The position numbers and the translations under genes are program-made. The notes beneath the pieces were generated by a model. The model made no database searches. It was given only the letters and a program-made list of their open reading frames with translations, and was not told the origin of the DNA. From positions 1,086,558 through 1,150,557 of the forward strand of contig NZ_JAOWKZ010000001.1 in the NCBI RefSeq assembly GCF_025751495.1: a stretch of DNA of 64,000 bases, in the 5' to 3' direction. The DNA comes from Albidovulum litorale. Lineage in GTDB: Bacteria; Pseudomonadota; Alphaproteobacteria; Rhodobacterales; Rhodobacteraceae. This document shows positions 23,202-32,155 of this stretch, piece after piece. Every line of letters starts with the position of its first letter. The stretch's first letter is position 1.

Positions 23202-25809
23202 AGAATCGGTCCATCAGACGTTTGAGATAATCAAGCTCATCCGACGGACGAGACTGCTCGCCCGACCGGCGGCGGATCTCGTCCAGCAGATCGCGGGCAC
23301 GACCATAGACGTCGCCATCCTCGCCGATATATCCGCGCCCGGTGATCTCAGGATTGACACCATAGGTTGGGCGACCCAGCGGGTCGCGCGTCCCATCCGG
23401 CCCTGTCGCGCCAAATGTCTCGCCCTGCTGCCCCGGTTGCTGCGACTGGTTCTGGGCCAAAGCCTCGCCAAGACTGCGCAATCCTTCACGCAGGCTCTCG
23501 ATCGCCTCGGCCTGACGTTCCAGCGCCTCAGCAAGATTGCCGTCACGCAAGGCCTGTTCGGCGCCGTCCATCGACCGGCCCGCGCGGTCCAGCGATCGCT
23601 GCGTCGCACCGCCATCTTCTGAGGGCAGGCCGGGCAGGCCCTCTTCCTGCCGCCGCAGCATCTCGCGCAGCGCCTGCTGGCGCTCAGCAAGGCCGTCGCG
23701 ACCCATACCGTCGCCTCGCGCCATTCCGTTGGGGTCGTCGCCTTCACCGCTCTCACCGTCCTGCTGACCGAACTGGTTCTGGCCCTGCTGACCCTCCTGC
23801 CCCTGCTGCTGGCCCTCGCCCTGCTGGCCGAACTGCTCCTGCAACCGCCGGAACGCCTCGTCCGACAGGCCCTGCTGATCCCTCAGCGTCTGGCGCAGAC
23901 CCTCCATCGCCTTGCCGCCCGGCCCCTGCTGACCCTCGCCGTTCTGGCCTTCGGTCACCCGCAGGTTTTCCATCATCCGCTGGAATTGCTCCAAAAGCTC
24001 CTGCGCCTCGGCCATACGGCCTTCTTCCATCAGGCGCTGGATCTCGTCCATCATCTGCTGGATCTGGTCGCCGGTGATCGACTGATTGTTCTCTGCCTGC
24101 TGCTGGCCCGGCTCGTCAGTGCCCTGACGCTCCATGTTTTCCGCCAGCTTGCGGATATAGTCGTCGGTCGCCTGCCGAAGCTCGTCCATCAACTGCTGGA
24201 TCTCGTCGGGCGAGGCACCGCGGCGGATCGCCTCCGACAACCGCTCCTGCGCCTGCCGCATCCGTTCCAGCGCATCGGCGAGCCCGCCATCCTCGATCAG
24301 TTCGGCGATGTTCCACAAAGCCTCGGCCAGTTCATCGCGCATCTCGACGCTCAGCCGCCCCTGTCCCAGCGCCCCGTCCAGCCGCCGCATCGCGACCCGG
24401 ATCATCAGGAACGCCCGTTCGTTCCTCAGCAGCCCCTCGGGCTTGTGGGTCAGCGCATGCAGGACCTGGCTGGTGCGCCTGCCATTGTCGCGGGTCCAAA
24501 GCAGGTCGCGCCTGAGTTCGATCAGCGACGCCGCAACCGGGTCAAAGAAGGTGCGCCCCGGCAGAAGCAGCGTTTCCGTTGCGCTCCGCCCAGTCTGGTT
24601 GCGGCCATCGGTGACCTCGAAGGTCATCTTCACCGGCAGATTGGCGAAGGGATGCTTCGACGCATCCTCCACCAGCGCCTCGCTGAATTCCTTGCGGTCG
24701 CCCGAAATCGGCATCGGCAGGTCAAAAATCAGCACATCGCGTGCCTCGGGCTCGGCGCTCAGACCATAGCGGCGGTCAATCGCATCGAAGTCCAGTTCGA
24801 TCACGGCACGGCCCGACGTAACCGCATAATCGTCATTGGCAATGAACGGCTGCGTCATACGGCCATCGGCCTCTTTCATGATCCGGCCCGCGATCTCGAC
24901 CATCGGTGGCTCGTCGGGCAGGATCGTCACATTCCACGCACGTCCGCCCTCGCCCGAAATGGTCAGGCGGCCATTCGCGACCGCCTCGAACTCCACCGCG
25001 CGCACGGTATCGAGCGCAGCAGGCTCCGCGCCCGCATCGTCCGGCGCAGGCTCCGGCACCCGGCCCGACACCGTCTCCTCGACAGCCAGATCCGCCGCCG
25101 CGCCGTAAAGGCGCAAGGTGATCCTTGTGCCTTCCGGCAGATGGATCGTCTCATCGGTGATGGTGTTGAGGTAAAGGCTCGGAAGACCGGTATAGGGTGG
25201 CGGCTCGGCCCACCCTTCCCATGACGGCCCGCCCGCCACATCGACGGCCTTGCCAGGCCGGGCGAGTGCCGGCACCTCGGCCACCCGCCAGAGCGAGCCG
25301 AAAAGAAGCGCGATGATAAAGGCCGTAAGCGCCGCGTAGCGCAGCGCGAAACGGTCGCGGCGCGACACGCGCAGGTCGGGGACCGGCGGTCTTGCGCCCA
25401 CGGCTCGTTCCGCCATCCGCGCGACATGGGCGCGCCAGACCGCGGTCGAACCCTTGTCCTCATGCCCAAGCGCCAGACTGTCCTGCAACGCTGCGATCGG
25501 GCGTCCCGGCATCGCAAGATCGAGCCGCTCCAGCGCCTCTGCGCGGGTGGGCCAGTGGAAGTCGCGTATGCCTCTGACGAGCGCCCAGCCAAGCCCGCCC
25601 AGCGCCAGAACGCCGCCGATCCACACCGCCTCGACCGGCAACGTGTCATGCAGGCCCAGCGCCAAGGCGGCAATGACAGTGAAGAGGATCGTCCAGACCG
25701 GCCAGAAACCCCGCGTGATCCGTTCAGCCGCCATCCCGGCCCGCGTGATGCGCACGGGCCATTTGAGACGCCTCAGCGCCTCATGTGGAAGGGCTCTGAC
25801 CTTTCTCAC
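23200..25809 (-). CDS. TIGR02302 / DUF4175 family protein
   Basis: 869-residue protein of an alphaproteobacterial family of unknown function. Two N-terminal transmembrane segments lie at about 33-55 and 60-80, with another near 160-180. A periplasmic-looking middle region follows. The C-terminal third is very rich in Gln, Glu and Gly with coiled-coil repeats (QQMMDEIQRLMEEGRMAEAQ) and glutamine runs near residues 620-700. The start is a GTG at 25809. It lies 45 bases downstream of lysA on the same strand, a conserved alphaproteobacterial neighbour pair. Confidence 0.85.
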   Translation of the reverse strand: MRKVRALPHEALRRLKWPVRITRAGMAAERITRGFWPVWTILFTVIAALALGLHDTLPVEAVWIGGVLALGGLGWALVRGIRDFHWPTRAEALERLDLAMPGRPIAALQDSLALGHEDKGSTAVWRAHVARMAERAVGARPPVPDLRVSRRDRFALRYAALTAFIIALLFGSLWRVAEVPALARPGKAVDVAGGPSWEGWAEPPPYTGLPSLYLNTITDETIHLPEGTRITLRLYGAAADLAVEETVSGRVPEPAPDDAGAEPAALDTVRAVEFEAVANGRLTISGEGGRAWNVTILPDEPPMVEIAGRIMKEADGRMTQPFIANDDYAVTSGRAVIELDFDAIDRRYGLSAEPEARDVLIFDLPMPISGDRKEFSEALVEDASKHPFANLPVKMTFEVTDGRNQTGRSATETLLLPGRTFFDPVAASLIELRRDLLWTRDNGRRTSQVLHALTHKPEGLLRNERAFLMIRVAMRRLDGALGQGRLSVEMRDELAEALWNIAELIEDGGLADALERMRQAQERLSEAIRRGASPDEIQQLMDELRQATDDYIRKLAENMERQGTDEPGQQQAENNQSITGDQIQQMMDEIQRLMEEGRMAEAQELLEQFQRMMENLRVTEGQNGEGQQGPGGKAMEGLRQTLRDQQGLSDEAFRRLQEQFGQQGEGQQQGQEGQQGQNQFGQQDGESGEGDDPNGMARGDGMGRDGLAERQQALREMLRRQEEGLPGLPSEDGGATQRSLDRAGRSMDGAEQALRDGNLAEALERQAEAIESLREGLRSLGEALAQNQSQQPGQQGETFGATGPDGTRDPLGRPTYGVNPEITGRGYIGEDGDVYGRARDLLDEIRRRSGEQSRPSDELDYLKRLMDRF

Positions 25810-25854
25810 GCCGGTTGCCGGCCTCCGTTCCGGGCCAGCACGCGGGATTGCGCG

Positions 25855-27120
25855 CTAAAGCCATGGGGCCATGCTATCGCGGTTTATCATCTCGTCATAG
25901 GTGGGACGGGCACGGATTACGGCGAATTGATCCCCGTGCACCATCACTTCGGGCACGAGGGGGCGCATATTGTACTCCGAGGCCATGACCGCGCCGTAAG
26001 CGCCGGCCGACCGGAACGCCACCAGATCGCCCGCTCGCATCGGCGGCAGGGCGCGCTGCTTGGCGAAGGTGTCGCCGGTTTCGCAGACCGGCCCGACGAT
26101 GTCATAGGGCTGCGGCAGGGTCGCCGGGGCAGGCTCCACCACCGGGACGATGTCGTGATGCGCGCCATACATCGACGGGCGGATCAAGTCATTCATCGCC
26201 GCGTCGAGGATCAGGAAATCCCGCTCCTCGCCCGACTTCACATAGATGACCTTGCTCACCAGAAGGCCCGCATTACCGGAAATCAGCCGTCCCGGCTCAA
26301 TCTCCAGCTCGCAACCCAGATCGCCCACGGTGCGCTTGATCACCGCGCCGTAGTCGAGGGGCAAGGGCGGCGCGGCGTTCGACCGCTCATAGGGAATGCC
26401 AAGACCGCCGCCGAGGTCGAGCCGGCGGATGTCATGGCCGTCGGCGCGAAGTTGCCGGGTAAGCTCGGCGACCTTCAGGTACGCCTCCTCGAAGGGCACC
26501 AGATCGACAAGCTGCGAGCCGATATGCACGTCGATGCCGACGACATCGATCCCCTTCAGGCGTGCCGCCTCGGCATAAACCTCGCGGGCGCGGCTGATCG
26601 GAATGCCGAACTTGTTTTCCTTCTTGCCGGTCGCGATCTTTTCATGGGTCTTGGCATCGACATCCGGATTGACCCGGATCGTGATCGGCGCGGTCAGGCC
26701 CATCGACGATGCAACCTCGCTCAGCGCGAAAAGCTCAGGCTCGCTTTCGACATTGAACTGGCGGATGCCGCCTTCCAGCGCGATCCGCATTTCATCCCGC
26801 GTCTTGCCGACGCCGGAAAAGACGATCCGCTCGCCCGGAACGCCCGCGGCCTTTGCCTTCAGATATTCGCCGACGGACACCACATCGACGCCCGCGCCAA
26901 GCGCGCCGAGCGTCTTTACGACCGACAGGTTGCCGCAGGATTTCATCGCGAAACAGATGAGATGCGGCAGGGGCGACAGAGCTTCCTCAAAGAGCTTGTA
27001 ATGCCGGGTCAGCGTGGCCGTCGAATAGACATAGAAGGGCGTCCCGACCGAAGCGGCAATCTCGGCGATCGCCACGTCCTCGGCATGAAGCGCGCCGTCG
27101 CGGTAAAGGAAGTGATCCAT
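25855..27120 (-). CDS. lysA: Diaminopimelate decarboxylase
   Basis: 421-residue PLP enzyme of fold III that decarboxylates meso-diaminopimelate to L-lysine, the last step of lysine synthesis. The PLP lysine lies in CFAMKSCGN (about residue 60); GIDVHIGSQL, the glycine-rich LDLGGGLGIPY, the second-site CETGD and the C-terminal GAYGAVMASEYN are all present. KSCGN replaces the more usual KANSN, a family-tolerated variation. Downstream is TIGR02302. The start ATG is at 27120. Confidence 0.94.
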   Translation of the reverse strand: MDHFLYRDGALHAEDVAIAEIAASVGTPFYVYSTATLTRHYKLFEEALSPLPHLICFAMKSCGNLSVVKTLGALGAGVDVVSVGEYLKAKAAGVPGERIVFSGVGKTRDEMRIALEGGIRQFNVESEPELFALSEVASSMGLTAPITIRVNPDVDAKTHEKIATGKKENKFGIPISRAREVYAEAARLKGIDVVGIDVHIGSQLVDLVPFEEAYLKVAELTRQLRADGHDIRRLDLGGGLGIPYERSNAAPPLPLDYGAVIKRTVGDLGCELEIEPGRLISGNAGLLVSKVIYVKSGEERDFLILDAAMNDLIRPSMYGAHHDIVPVVEPAPATLPQPYDIVGPVCETGDTFAKQRALPPMRAGDLVAFRSAGAYGAVMASEYNMRPLVPEVMVHGDQFAVIRARPTYDEMINRDSMAPWL

Positions 27121-27354
27121 GTCGTCAGAGCCTTACACAGCGTCCCCCATCGGCGCCGATGTAGAACATCGAGAGGACCAAGGAAAGCCATTCCCCGCCG
27201 CACCGATGCTTCAGTTTGCCTCTCCGCCGCGGGAACAAAGCCGCCGCGTGGGGAATAGCACTCTCCGCCCGCAATCGAGCCGAAGGCACCGGAAAATGGG
27301 CAATAACCGGCGACGCGGATAATCGAAACAGGGCCGAACTGGGCGGCTCGACTT
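27121..27354. other. Intergenic region between lysA and the esterase gene
   Basis: No gene is supported here. A perfect 14-bp palindrome, CATCGGCGCCGATG (27148-27161), lies 28 bases before the lysA start and is a candidate operator or hairpin. The small lipoprotein gene often found before lysA in Proteobacteria was looked for and not seen. Confidence 0.4.
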
Positions 27355-28158
27355 CTAGTGGGTAAGGGTCGCACCGCTCAATGCCATCATCAGCGGGGTA
27401 TCCGGTGCTTCCAGCCCCTCGATCACGTCGAAATGGTGCCGCCCGGCATCGATCGTCACCGGACAGGCCCAGGCATTGCCGAGCCTGCGGGCCTGATCGA
27501 GGAAGGCGGGGCGTTCGGCGCCGCCGACCCAGACATGAACCGGCACACCGGAACGGCGCGTCAGAAGCGCGGGGCTTTCGGCTGCCGCCTCGGCACGGGT
27601 TAGCCGGAAGTCGTCATTCATAGCGGTCTCGATTAGCGGGCGCAGGTCGGTCAGGGGGGAGATCGGCACGGAACGGGCGAGGCATGCGGCGACGGCGTCG
27701 TGCAGCGCGATATCGCGGCACACCATCCGCGCGGCGAGGTGACCGCCCGCCGAATGCCCCGTCATGACGATGGGACCCGCCACCTCTGCCGCCATGACGT
27801 TCAGGCTCGCGGCAATCTCGGCGGTGATGGCGCTGATCCGTGCGTTGGGGGCCAGAGTGTAGGCGGGCATCGCACAGGCCCAGCCGCGCGCGGTGGACCC
27901 GGCGGCGAGATGCGAGAAATCGCGCGGGCTGAAGGCGCGCCAGTAGCCGCCATGGATGAAGACCAGAAGCCCCTCGGGCTTCCCCTTGGGCAGGAAGAGG
28001 TCGAACCAGTTCCGCTCACCCGTGCCATAGGGCAGGCCAAGCCGGGCCCGTGCGCCCAGCGCCGCACGGAACTGTGCAGCCTTTTCCGCCCAAAGCGGCG
28101 GATAGGCCTCGGCCCCCTCGATATATTTGCCATTCGCAAAGGCATCGTCATAGCGCAT
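27355..28158 (-). CDS. Alpha/beta hydrolase, kynurenine-formamidase-like
   Basis: 267-residue alpha/beta hydrolase. The oxyanion-hole motif HGGYWRAF (about residue 70) and the nucleophile elbow GHSAGGH (about 140) are clear, with a C-terminal histidine (RHHFDVIEGL). HGGYW is typical of the arylformamidase/AFMID-like group, but the substrate is not established and no kynurenine genes adjoin. The ATG at 28158 (MRYDDAFANGKYIEG) is chosen; the longer frame upstream is not family-like. It is divergent from the dehydrogenase gene by 190 bases. Confidence 0.8.
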   Translation of the reverse strand: MRYDDAFANGKYIEGAEAYPPLWAEKAAQFRAALGARARLGLPYGTGERNWFDLFLPKGKPEGLLVFIHGGYWRAFSPRDFSHLAAGSTARGWACAMPAYTLAPNARISAITAEIAASLNVMAAEVAGPIVMTGHSAGGHLAARMVCRDIALHDAVAACLARSVPISPLTDLRPLIETAMNDDFRLTRAEAAAESPALLTRRSGVPVHVWVGGAERPAFLDQARRLGNAWACPVTIDAGRHHFDVIEGLEAPDTPLMMALSGATLTH

Positions 28159-28348
28159 GGTCGGTCCTCCGCCGCCATGCATCGCGCTCTTTGGCAGTTT
28201 TTGCAATGCCGGCGGTTTTCCGCGTGCGAAACCCGACAGGCGATCAAAATTTTCTGCGGGTGATGAATATTTTAAGTTTGCATTCCGCCCCCTCGCGGGC
28301 ATAACAACGACCGTCCCGGCCCGGCCGGTTCTGAGAAAGGAGATTCCC

Positions 28349-29827
28349 ATGCTCGATTCCGTCACCGACCTCCGCGCCCTTCTGAAGGACCCGACGCTTC
28401 TGGCGACCAAGGCCTATGTCGCGGGCGAATGGATTGACGCCGATGACGGCGCGACGTTCGAGGTGATCAACCCCGCCCGTGGCGATGTGATCTGTTCCGT
28501 CCCCGATCTTGACCGCGCCGAAACCGCGCGCGCCATCGCCGCCGCCGACAAGGCGCGCCACGAATGGGCCGCCCGCACCGGCAAGGAACGCGCTGCGGTC
28601 CTGCGCAAGTGGCATGACCTGATGGTCGAGAATGCCGATGACCTTGCCGCGATCCTGACCGCGGAGATGGGCAAGCCGCTGGCCGAGGCCAAGGGTGAGG
28701 TCGTCTATGGCGCCTCGTTCATCGAATGGTTCGCCGAGGAAGCCAAGCGCATCTATGGCGAGACGATCCCCGGCCATCAGCGTGACAAGCGCATCACCGT
28801 CATCAAACAGCCGATCGGGGTCGCTGCCTCGATCACGCCGTGGAACTTCCCCAACGCCATGATCACCCGCAAGGCGGGCCCCGCGCTCGCCGTAGGCTGC
28901 GGCTTTGTCGCGCGCCCCGCTGCCGAGACGCCCCTGTCGGCGCTCGCCATGGCAGTGCTGGCCGAGCGCGCCGGAGTGCCTGCGGGTGTCTTCTCGGTCA
29001 TCACCTCGAAGAAATCTTCGGCCATCGGCAAGGAATTCTGCGAGAACCACGCAGTGCGCAAGCTGACCTTCACCGGCTCGACCGAGGTTGGCCGCATCCT
29101 GCTGCGTCAGGCGGCCGATCAGGTGATGAAATGCTCGATGGAGCTTGGCGGCAACGCGCCGTTCATCGTCTTTGACGACGCCGATCTCGACAAGGCGGTC
29201 GAGGGCGCGATGATCTCCAAGTTCCGCAACAACGGTCAGACCTGCGTCTGCGCCAACCGCATCTATGTGCAGGCGGGCGTCTACGATGCTTTTGCCGAGA
29301 AGCTGTCGGCCGCCGTCGCCAAGCTGAACGTGGGCGACGGGCTGAAGGACGGAGTGACCACTGGCCCGCTGATCAACGAGTCGGCTGTCGAGAAGGTCGA
29401 GGAACATATCGCCGACGCGCTGGCGGGCGGCGGCAAGGTCGTCACGGGCGGCAAGCGCCACGCCCTTGGTGGCACGTTCTTTGAACCGACCGTCGTCACC
29501 GGCATCACGCCCGCGATGAAGGTTTCGACCGAAGAGACCTTCGGCCCCCTCGCCCCCCTCTTCAAATTCGACACAGAAGAGGAAGTGATCCAGCTCGCCA
29601 ACAACACGATCTTCGGCCTTGCCTCATATTTCTACGCCCGCGACATCGGCCGCATCACGCGGGTGCAGGAAGGGCTGGAATACGGCATGGTCGGCGTCAA
29701 TACCGGCCTCATCTCGACCGAAGTCGCCCCGTTCGGCGGCGTCAAGCAGTCCGGCCTCGGCCGCGAGGGCAGCCATCACGGTGTCGAGGACTATCTGGAA
29801 ATGAAGTACATCTGCCTGTCGGTCTGA
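28349..29827 (+). CDS. gabD: NAD(P)-dependent succinate-semialdehyde dehydrogenase
   Basis: 492-residue aldehyde dehydrogenase. The catalytic glutamate lies in MELGGNAPFIVF and the nucleophile cysteine in NNGQTCVCANR; ITPWNFPNAMITRKAGPALA and the Rossmann TFTGSTEVG motif are typical of GabD, which oxidises succinate semialdehyde to succinate. ATG 28349 has a strong AAAGGAG site 7 bases upstream. No gabT lies nearby, so GABA catabolism is only inferred. A perfect hairpin terminator follows. Confidence 0.88.
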   Translation: MLDSVTDLRALLKDPTLLATKAYVAGEWIDADDGATFEVINPARGDVICSVPDLDRAETARAIAAADKARHEWAARTGKERAAVLRKWHDLMVENADDLAAILTAEMGKPLAEAKGEVVYGASFIEWFAEEAKRIYGETIPGHQRDKRITVIKQPIGVAASITPWNFPNAMITRKAGPALAVGCGFVARPAAETPLSALAMAVLAERAGVPAGVFSVITSKKSSAIGKEFCENHAVRKLTFTGSTEVGRILLRQAADQVMKCSMELGGNAPFIVFDDADLDKAVEGAMISKFRNNGQTCVCANRIYVQAGVYDAFAEKLSAAVAKLNVGDGLKDGVTTGPLINESAVEKVEEHIADALAGGGKVVTGGKRHALGGTFFEPTVVTGITPAMKVSTEETFGPLAPLFKFDTEEEVIQLANNTIFGLASYFYARDIGRITRVQEGLEYGMVGVNTGLISTEVAPFGGVKQSGLGREGSHHGVEDYLEMKYICLSV

Positions 29828-29846
29828 TACCGGTAGTGATATACAG

Positions 29847-29872
29847 AACGGGCGGGGACCACCCCGCCCGTT
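29847..29872. terminator. Bidirectional terminator, gabD / LytTR
   Basis: AACGGGCGGGG and CCCCGCCCGTT form a perfect 11-bp stem with an ACCA loop, followed by a short T run. It lies between convergent genes. Confidence 0.75.
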
Positions 29873-29886
29873 TGCATTTCAGTGGC

Positions 29887-30813
29887 TCAGAACCACCCCG
29901 CCTTTCGAAGCGCCGGTTCGAACGACCGGCCGACCGGAATCTCGACGCCGGATTTCGTCTCGATTGTCCGCTTGCGGTTTTCCAGCCGCACGTCTTCGAC
30001 CGCAGCGCGTGAAACCCACCATGATCTGTGAACCTGCATGCCGTCCGTACCGGCAAGATCCTCCGCCGCGTCGCTCATCCGGTAAAGGACAAGTCCGCTG
30101 CCCTCGTCGGTATGAACGCGCAGATAGTGATCTTCCATTTGCAGGAAACGGATGACGCCATTGACGCCTTCGGGCTGTCGGCGGAGCAGGTTGACCGCAG
30201 GCAATTCCGGCGCGCCGGATAGCGGTGTTTCGGGGTGATCTGGGAAACGCGGCGCGGCTTCGGACGCCACGCGGTTCAGCAGCGGCCAGCGTTCGATGAA
30301 CACATACTGGATGAGCGAGAAGACCGTATTGATGACAGTGACGTTCAGATAGGTCACCCATGGCGGCGGCAAGCCCGCGCGCGGGGCGACGATGCTTTCC
30401 ACCAGCCAACGCACTTCGAAGGTCAAAGGTACGGCTCCGATGAGGGACGAGGCGATGAGCAGGCTCCAGCCGGGGTAACGATCCGCCCCGAATGAGGCAC
30501 GCACACCGCGCGCGATCAGGATCATCTGCAACCACCCGGCGGTCACCGAAACCGTCCAGAAAAGCGTCAGGTCGGTCAGGTCGGACCCCGCGCGCACTGC
30601 ATCGCCCGCCTGCCAGACCATGAGGGCCGCAGTCGCCGCAATCGCAATCACATAGCGCAGCGCGACGCTTCCAAGCGGTCCCGCAGCACCGGATCGCGGG
30701 GATATCCCGTCACGGTTCACGCTTCGCGAAGCGTACCATCGCCCGGTTTCGCGAAACAACCTTCTCATCTGACGAACTCGTGCTCGAAATCCGGGCGGGT
30801 CCGCAGCAGTCAT
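29887..30813 (-). CDS. Membrane-bound LytTR-family DNA-binding regulator
   Basis: 308-residue protein. Four hydrophobic helices (about residues 48-70, 82-102, 115-135, 152-175) precede a C-terminal LytTR DNA-binding domain (about 203-306; FLQMEDHYLRVHTDEG, MQVHRSWWVSRAAVEDV). There is no receiver domain, so it is a one-component membrane regulator. The ATG at 30813 is used because the longer frame would run into the divergent gene. Only 33 bases separate its start from the DUF2141 gene, which is therefore a likely target (inference). Confidence 0.85.
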   Translation of the reverse strand: MTAADPPGFRARVRQMRRLFRETGRWYASRSVNRDGISPRSGAAGPLGSVALRYVIAIAATAALMVWQAGDAVRAGSDLTDLTLFWTVSVTAGWLQMILIARGVRASFGADRYPGWSLLIASSLIGAVPLTFEVRWLVESIVAPRAGLPPPWVTYLNVTVINTVFSLIQYVFIERWPLLNRVASEAAPRFPDHPETPLSGAPELPAVNLLRRQPEGVNGVIRFLQMEDHYLRVHTDEGSGLVLYRMSDAAEDLAGTDGMQVHRSWWVSRAAVEDVRLENRKRTIETKSGVEIPVGRSFEPALRKAGWF

Positions 30814-30846
30814 GTCGTCGCCACGACGCACATGAAAGGACAACAG

Positions 30847-31383
30847 ATGAATCAATCACTTATTCCGGGTCTGATACTGGCACTTGCGACCGCACTGCCG
30901 CTGGCGGCCGGTGAAATCAACCTGACCATCACCGGATTTGCGGACAGTTCCGGCATGGCCCGCATCGTCCTGATGGAGGGTGAAGCAGGCTATCGCGGCG
31001 AGATACCGGTGGCGCGCATCGTCTCGGTGCCGATCCACGATGGTCGCGCGGTCTGGACTGCGGACGACATTCCGTCCGGCCGCTACGCGATCATCGCGCA
31101 CCATGACGGGGACGAAGATGACGAGCTCAACCGTCCGTTCCTTGGCCTGCCGCAGGAACCTTACGGCTATTCAAATGGCGCCTGGACGAGTCTTGGCCTG
31201 CCGCAATGGGAGGAGGTCGCGTTTGATGTCGGCCAGGCTCCCGCCCGGCAGGACATCCACCTGCGCATGAACGTCTTCGCGGCTGTTTCGCAGATGATGC
31301 TGATCGGACTCCCGGCTCTGATGGCGATCTTCGGCGGGCTGGCACTTTACCGAAAGTTCCGTGGCCTTCGCCTGCCAATCTGA
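30847..31383 (+). CDS. DUF2141-domain protein with C-terminal transmembrane helix
   Basis: 178-residue protein. A signal peptide (residues 1-21, ending LPLAAGE) is followed by a DUF2141 beta-sandwich (about 24-140; ITGFADSSGMARIVLMEG, IPSGRYAIIAHHDGDEDDELNR, GLPQEPYGYSNGA). A C-terminal transmembrane helix (MLIGLPALMAIFGGLALY) is not typical of plain DUF2141 proteins and would anchor it to the inner membrane. ATG 30847 follows an AAAGGA site at a better spacing than ATG 30832. It is followed by a membrane-protein gene with the same AAAGGA leader. Confidence 0.78.
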   Translation: MNQSLIPGLILALATALPLAAGEINLTITGFADSSGMARIVLMEGEAGYRGEIPVARIVSVPIHDGRAVWTADDIPSGRYAIIAHHDGDEDDELNRPFLGLPQEPYGYSNGAWTSLGLPQWEEVAFDVGQAPARQDIHLRMNVFAAVSQMMLIGLPALMAIFGGLALYRKFRGLRLPI

Positions 31384-31405
31384 TCCATCAATGAAAGGAC
31401 TTACC

Positions 31406-32050
31406 ATGACACTCGCTTCCATCACGCGCGCCGGGGCCGCCGGGCTGATCCTGTCCGGGGCCGCACTCGGCTATTCCTACGTCGCGCATCCACATCACAT
31501 GAGCGCAGAGACGATCGCGTCGTCGGGCTGGATTATCATTCACGCGCTTTTCGCGCTTTCGCTGGTGCTCGGGCTTCTGGGCACGACGGCCCTTTATGCC
31601 CCGACCGCCCTCATGGCTGGAGAGCTCGGCCTGACAGGGTTTGTGATGCTCTTCGTCGGGATGATGATGATCTTCGGGCTGGATTATTACGAGGTACTGA
31701 TCGCGCCTTTCCTTGCCGTCAACTATCCGGAAGTCATTCAGGATCACGGCGCAGGTGACGCAATGGGGCCGGTGGCGATTTTCTTCCCGCTGGCCGGGCT
31801 TCTGACTGTTGCCGGTTACGCCATGCTCGGCATTGTTTGGCTGAGGATTGGCGTCGTCCCACGCTTTGTCGGGCTCGCGCTGGCGTTGACCGCAATGGCC
31901 TTCGGTATCGGACTAAGCCCAGTTGGTGGTCTGGCACTGGCGCGTCTGACGGCGGCGGGTTTCGGTCTGGCGCTGATGGCGGTCGGTATTCACGCGATAC
32001 GGCGTGGTTGGTCAGTGACGGCGGATGCGCAAGATGTGCTGCAGGGTTAA
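31406..32050 (+). CDS. Six-helix integral membrane protein, unknown function
   Basis: 214-residue hydrophobic protein with about six transmembrane segments and no recognised enzymatic motif. Two histidines (PHHMSAE) follow the first helix, and IFGLDYYEVLIAPFL lies in the third. It starts 23 bases after the DUF2141 gene with an AAAGGA site (ATG 31406) and probably shares its transcript. Resemblance to DUF4386-like proteins is weak. Together with the LytTR gene it may form a small signalling locus (inference). Confidence 0.7.
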   Translation: MTLASITRAGAAGLILSGAALGYSYVAHPHHMSAETIASSGWIIIHALFALSLVLGLLGTTALYAPTALMAGELGLTGFVMLFVGMMMIFGLDYYEVLIAPFLAVNYPEVIQDHGAGDAMGPVAIFFPLAGLLTVAGYAMLGIVWLRIGVVPRFVGLALALTAMAFGIGLSPVGGLALARLTAAGFGLALMAVGIHAIRRGWSVTADAQDVLQG

Positions 32051-32155
32051 ACGTTGTGGCAGGGTGCTGCGGCAAGTCGGCCACTGAAAGGCCGCGTGAC
32101 ATTGTGGACCGTCGGACCCCTCGCCCGGCGGTCATTCTTTGTGTACGGATGCCCC

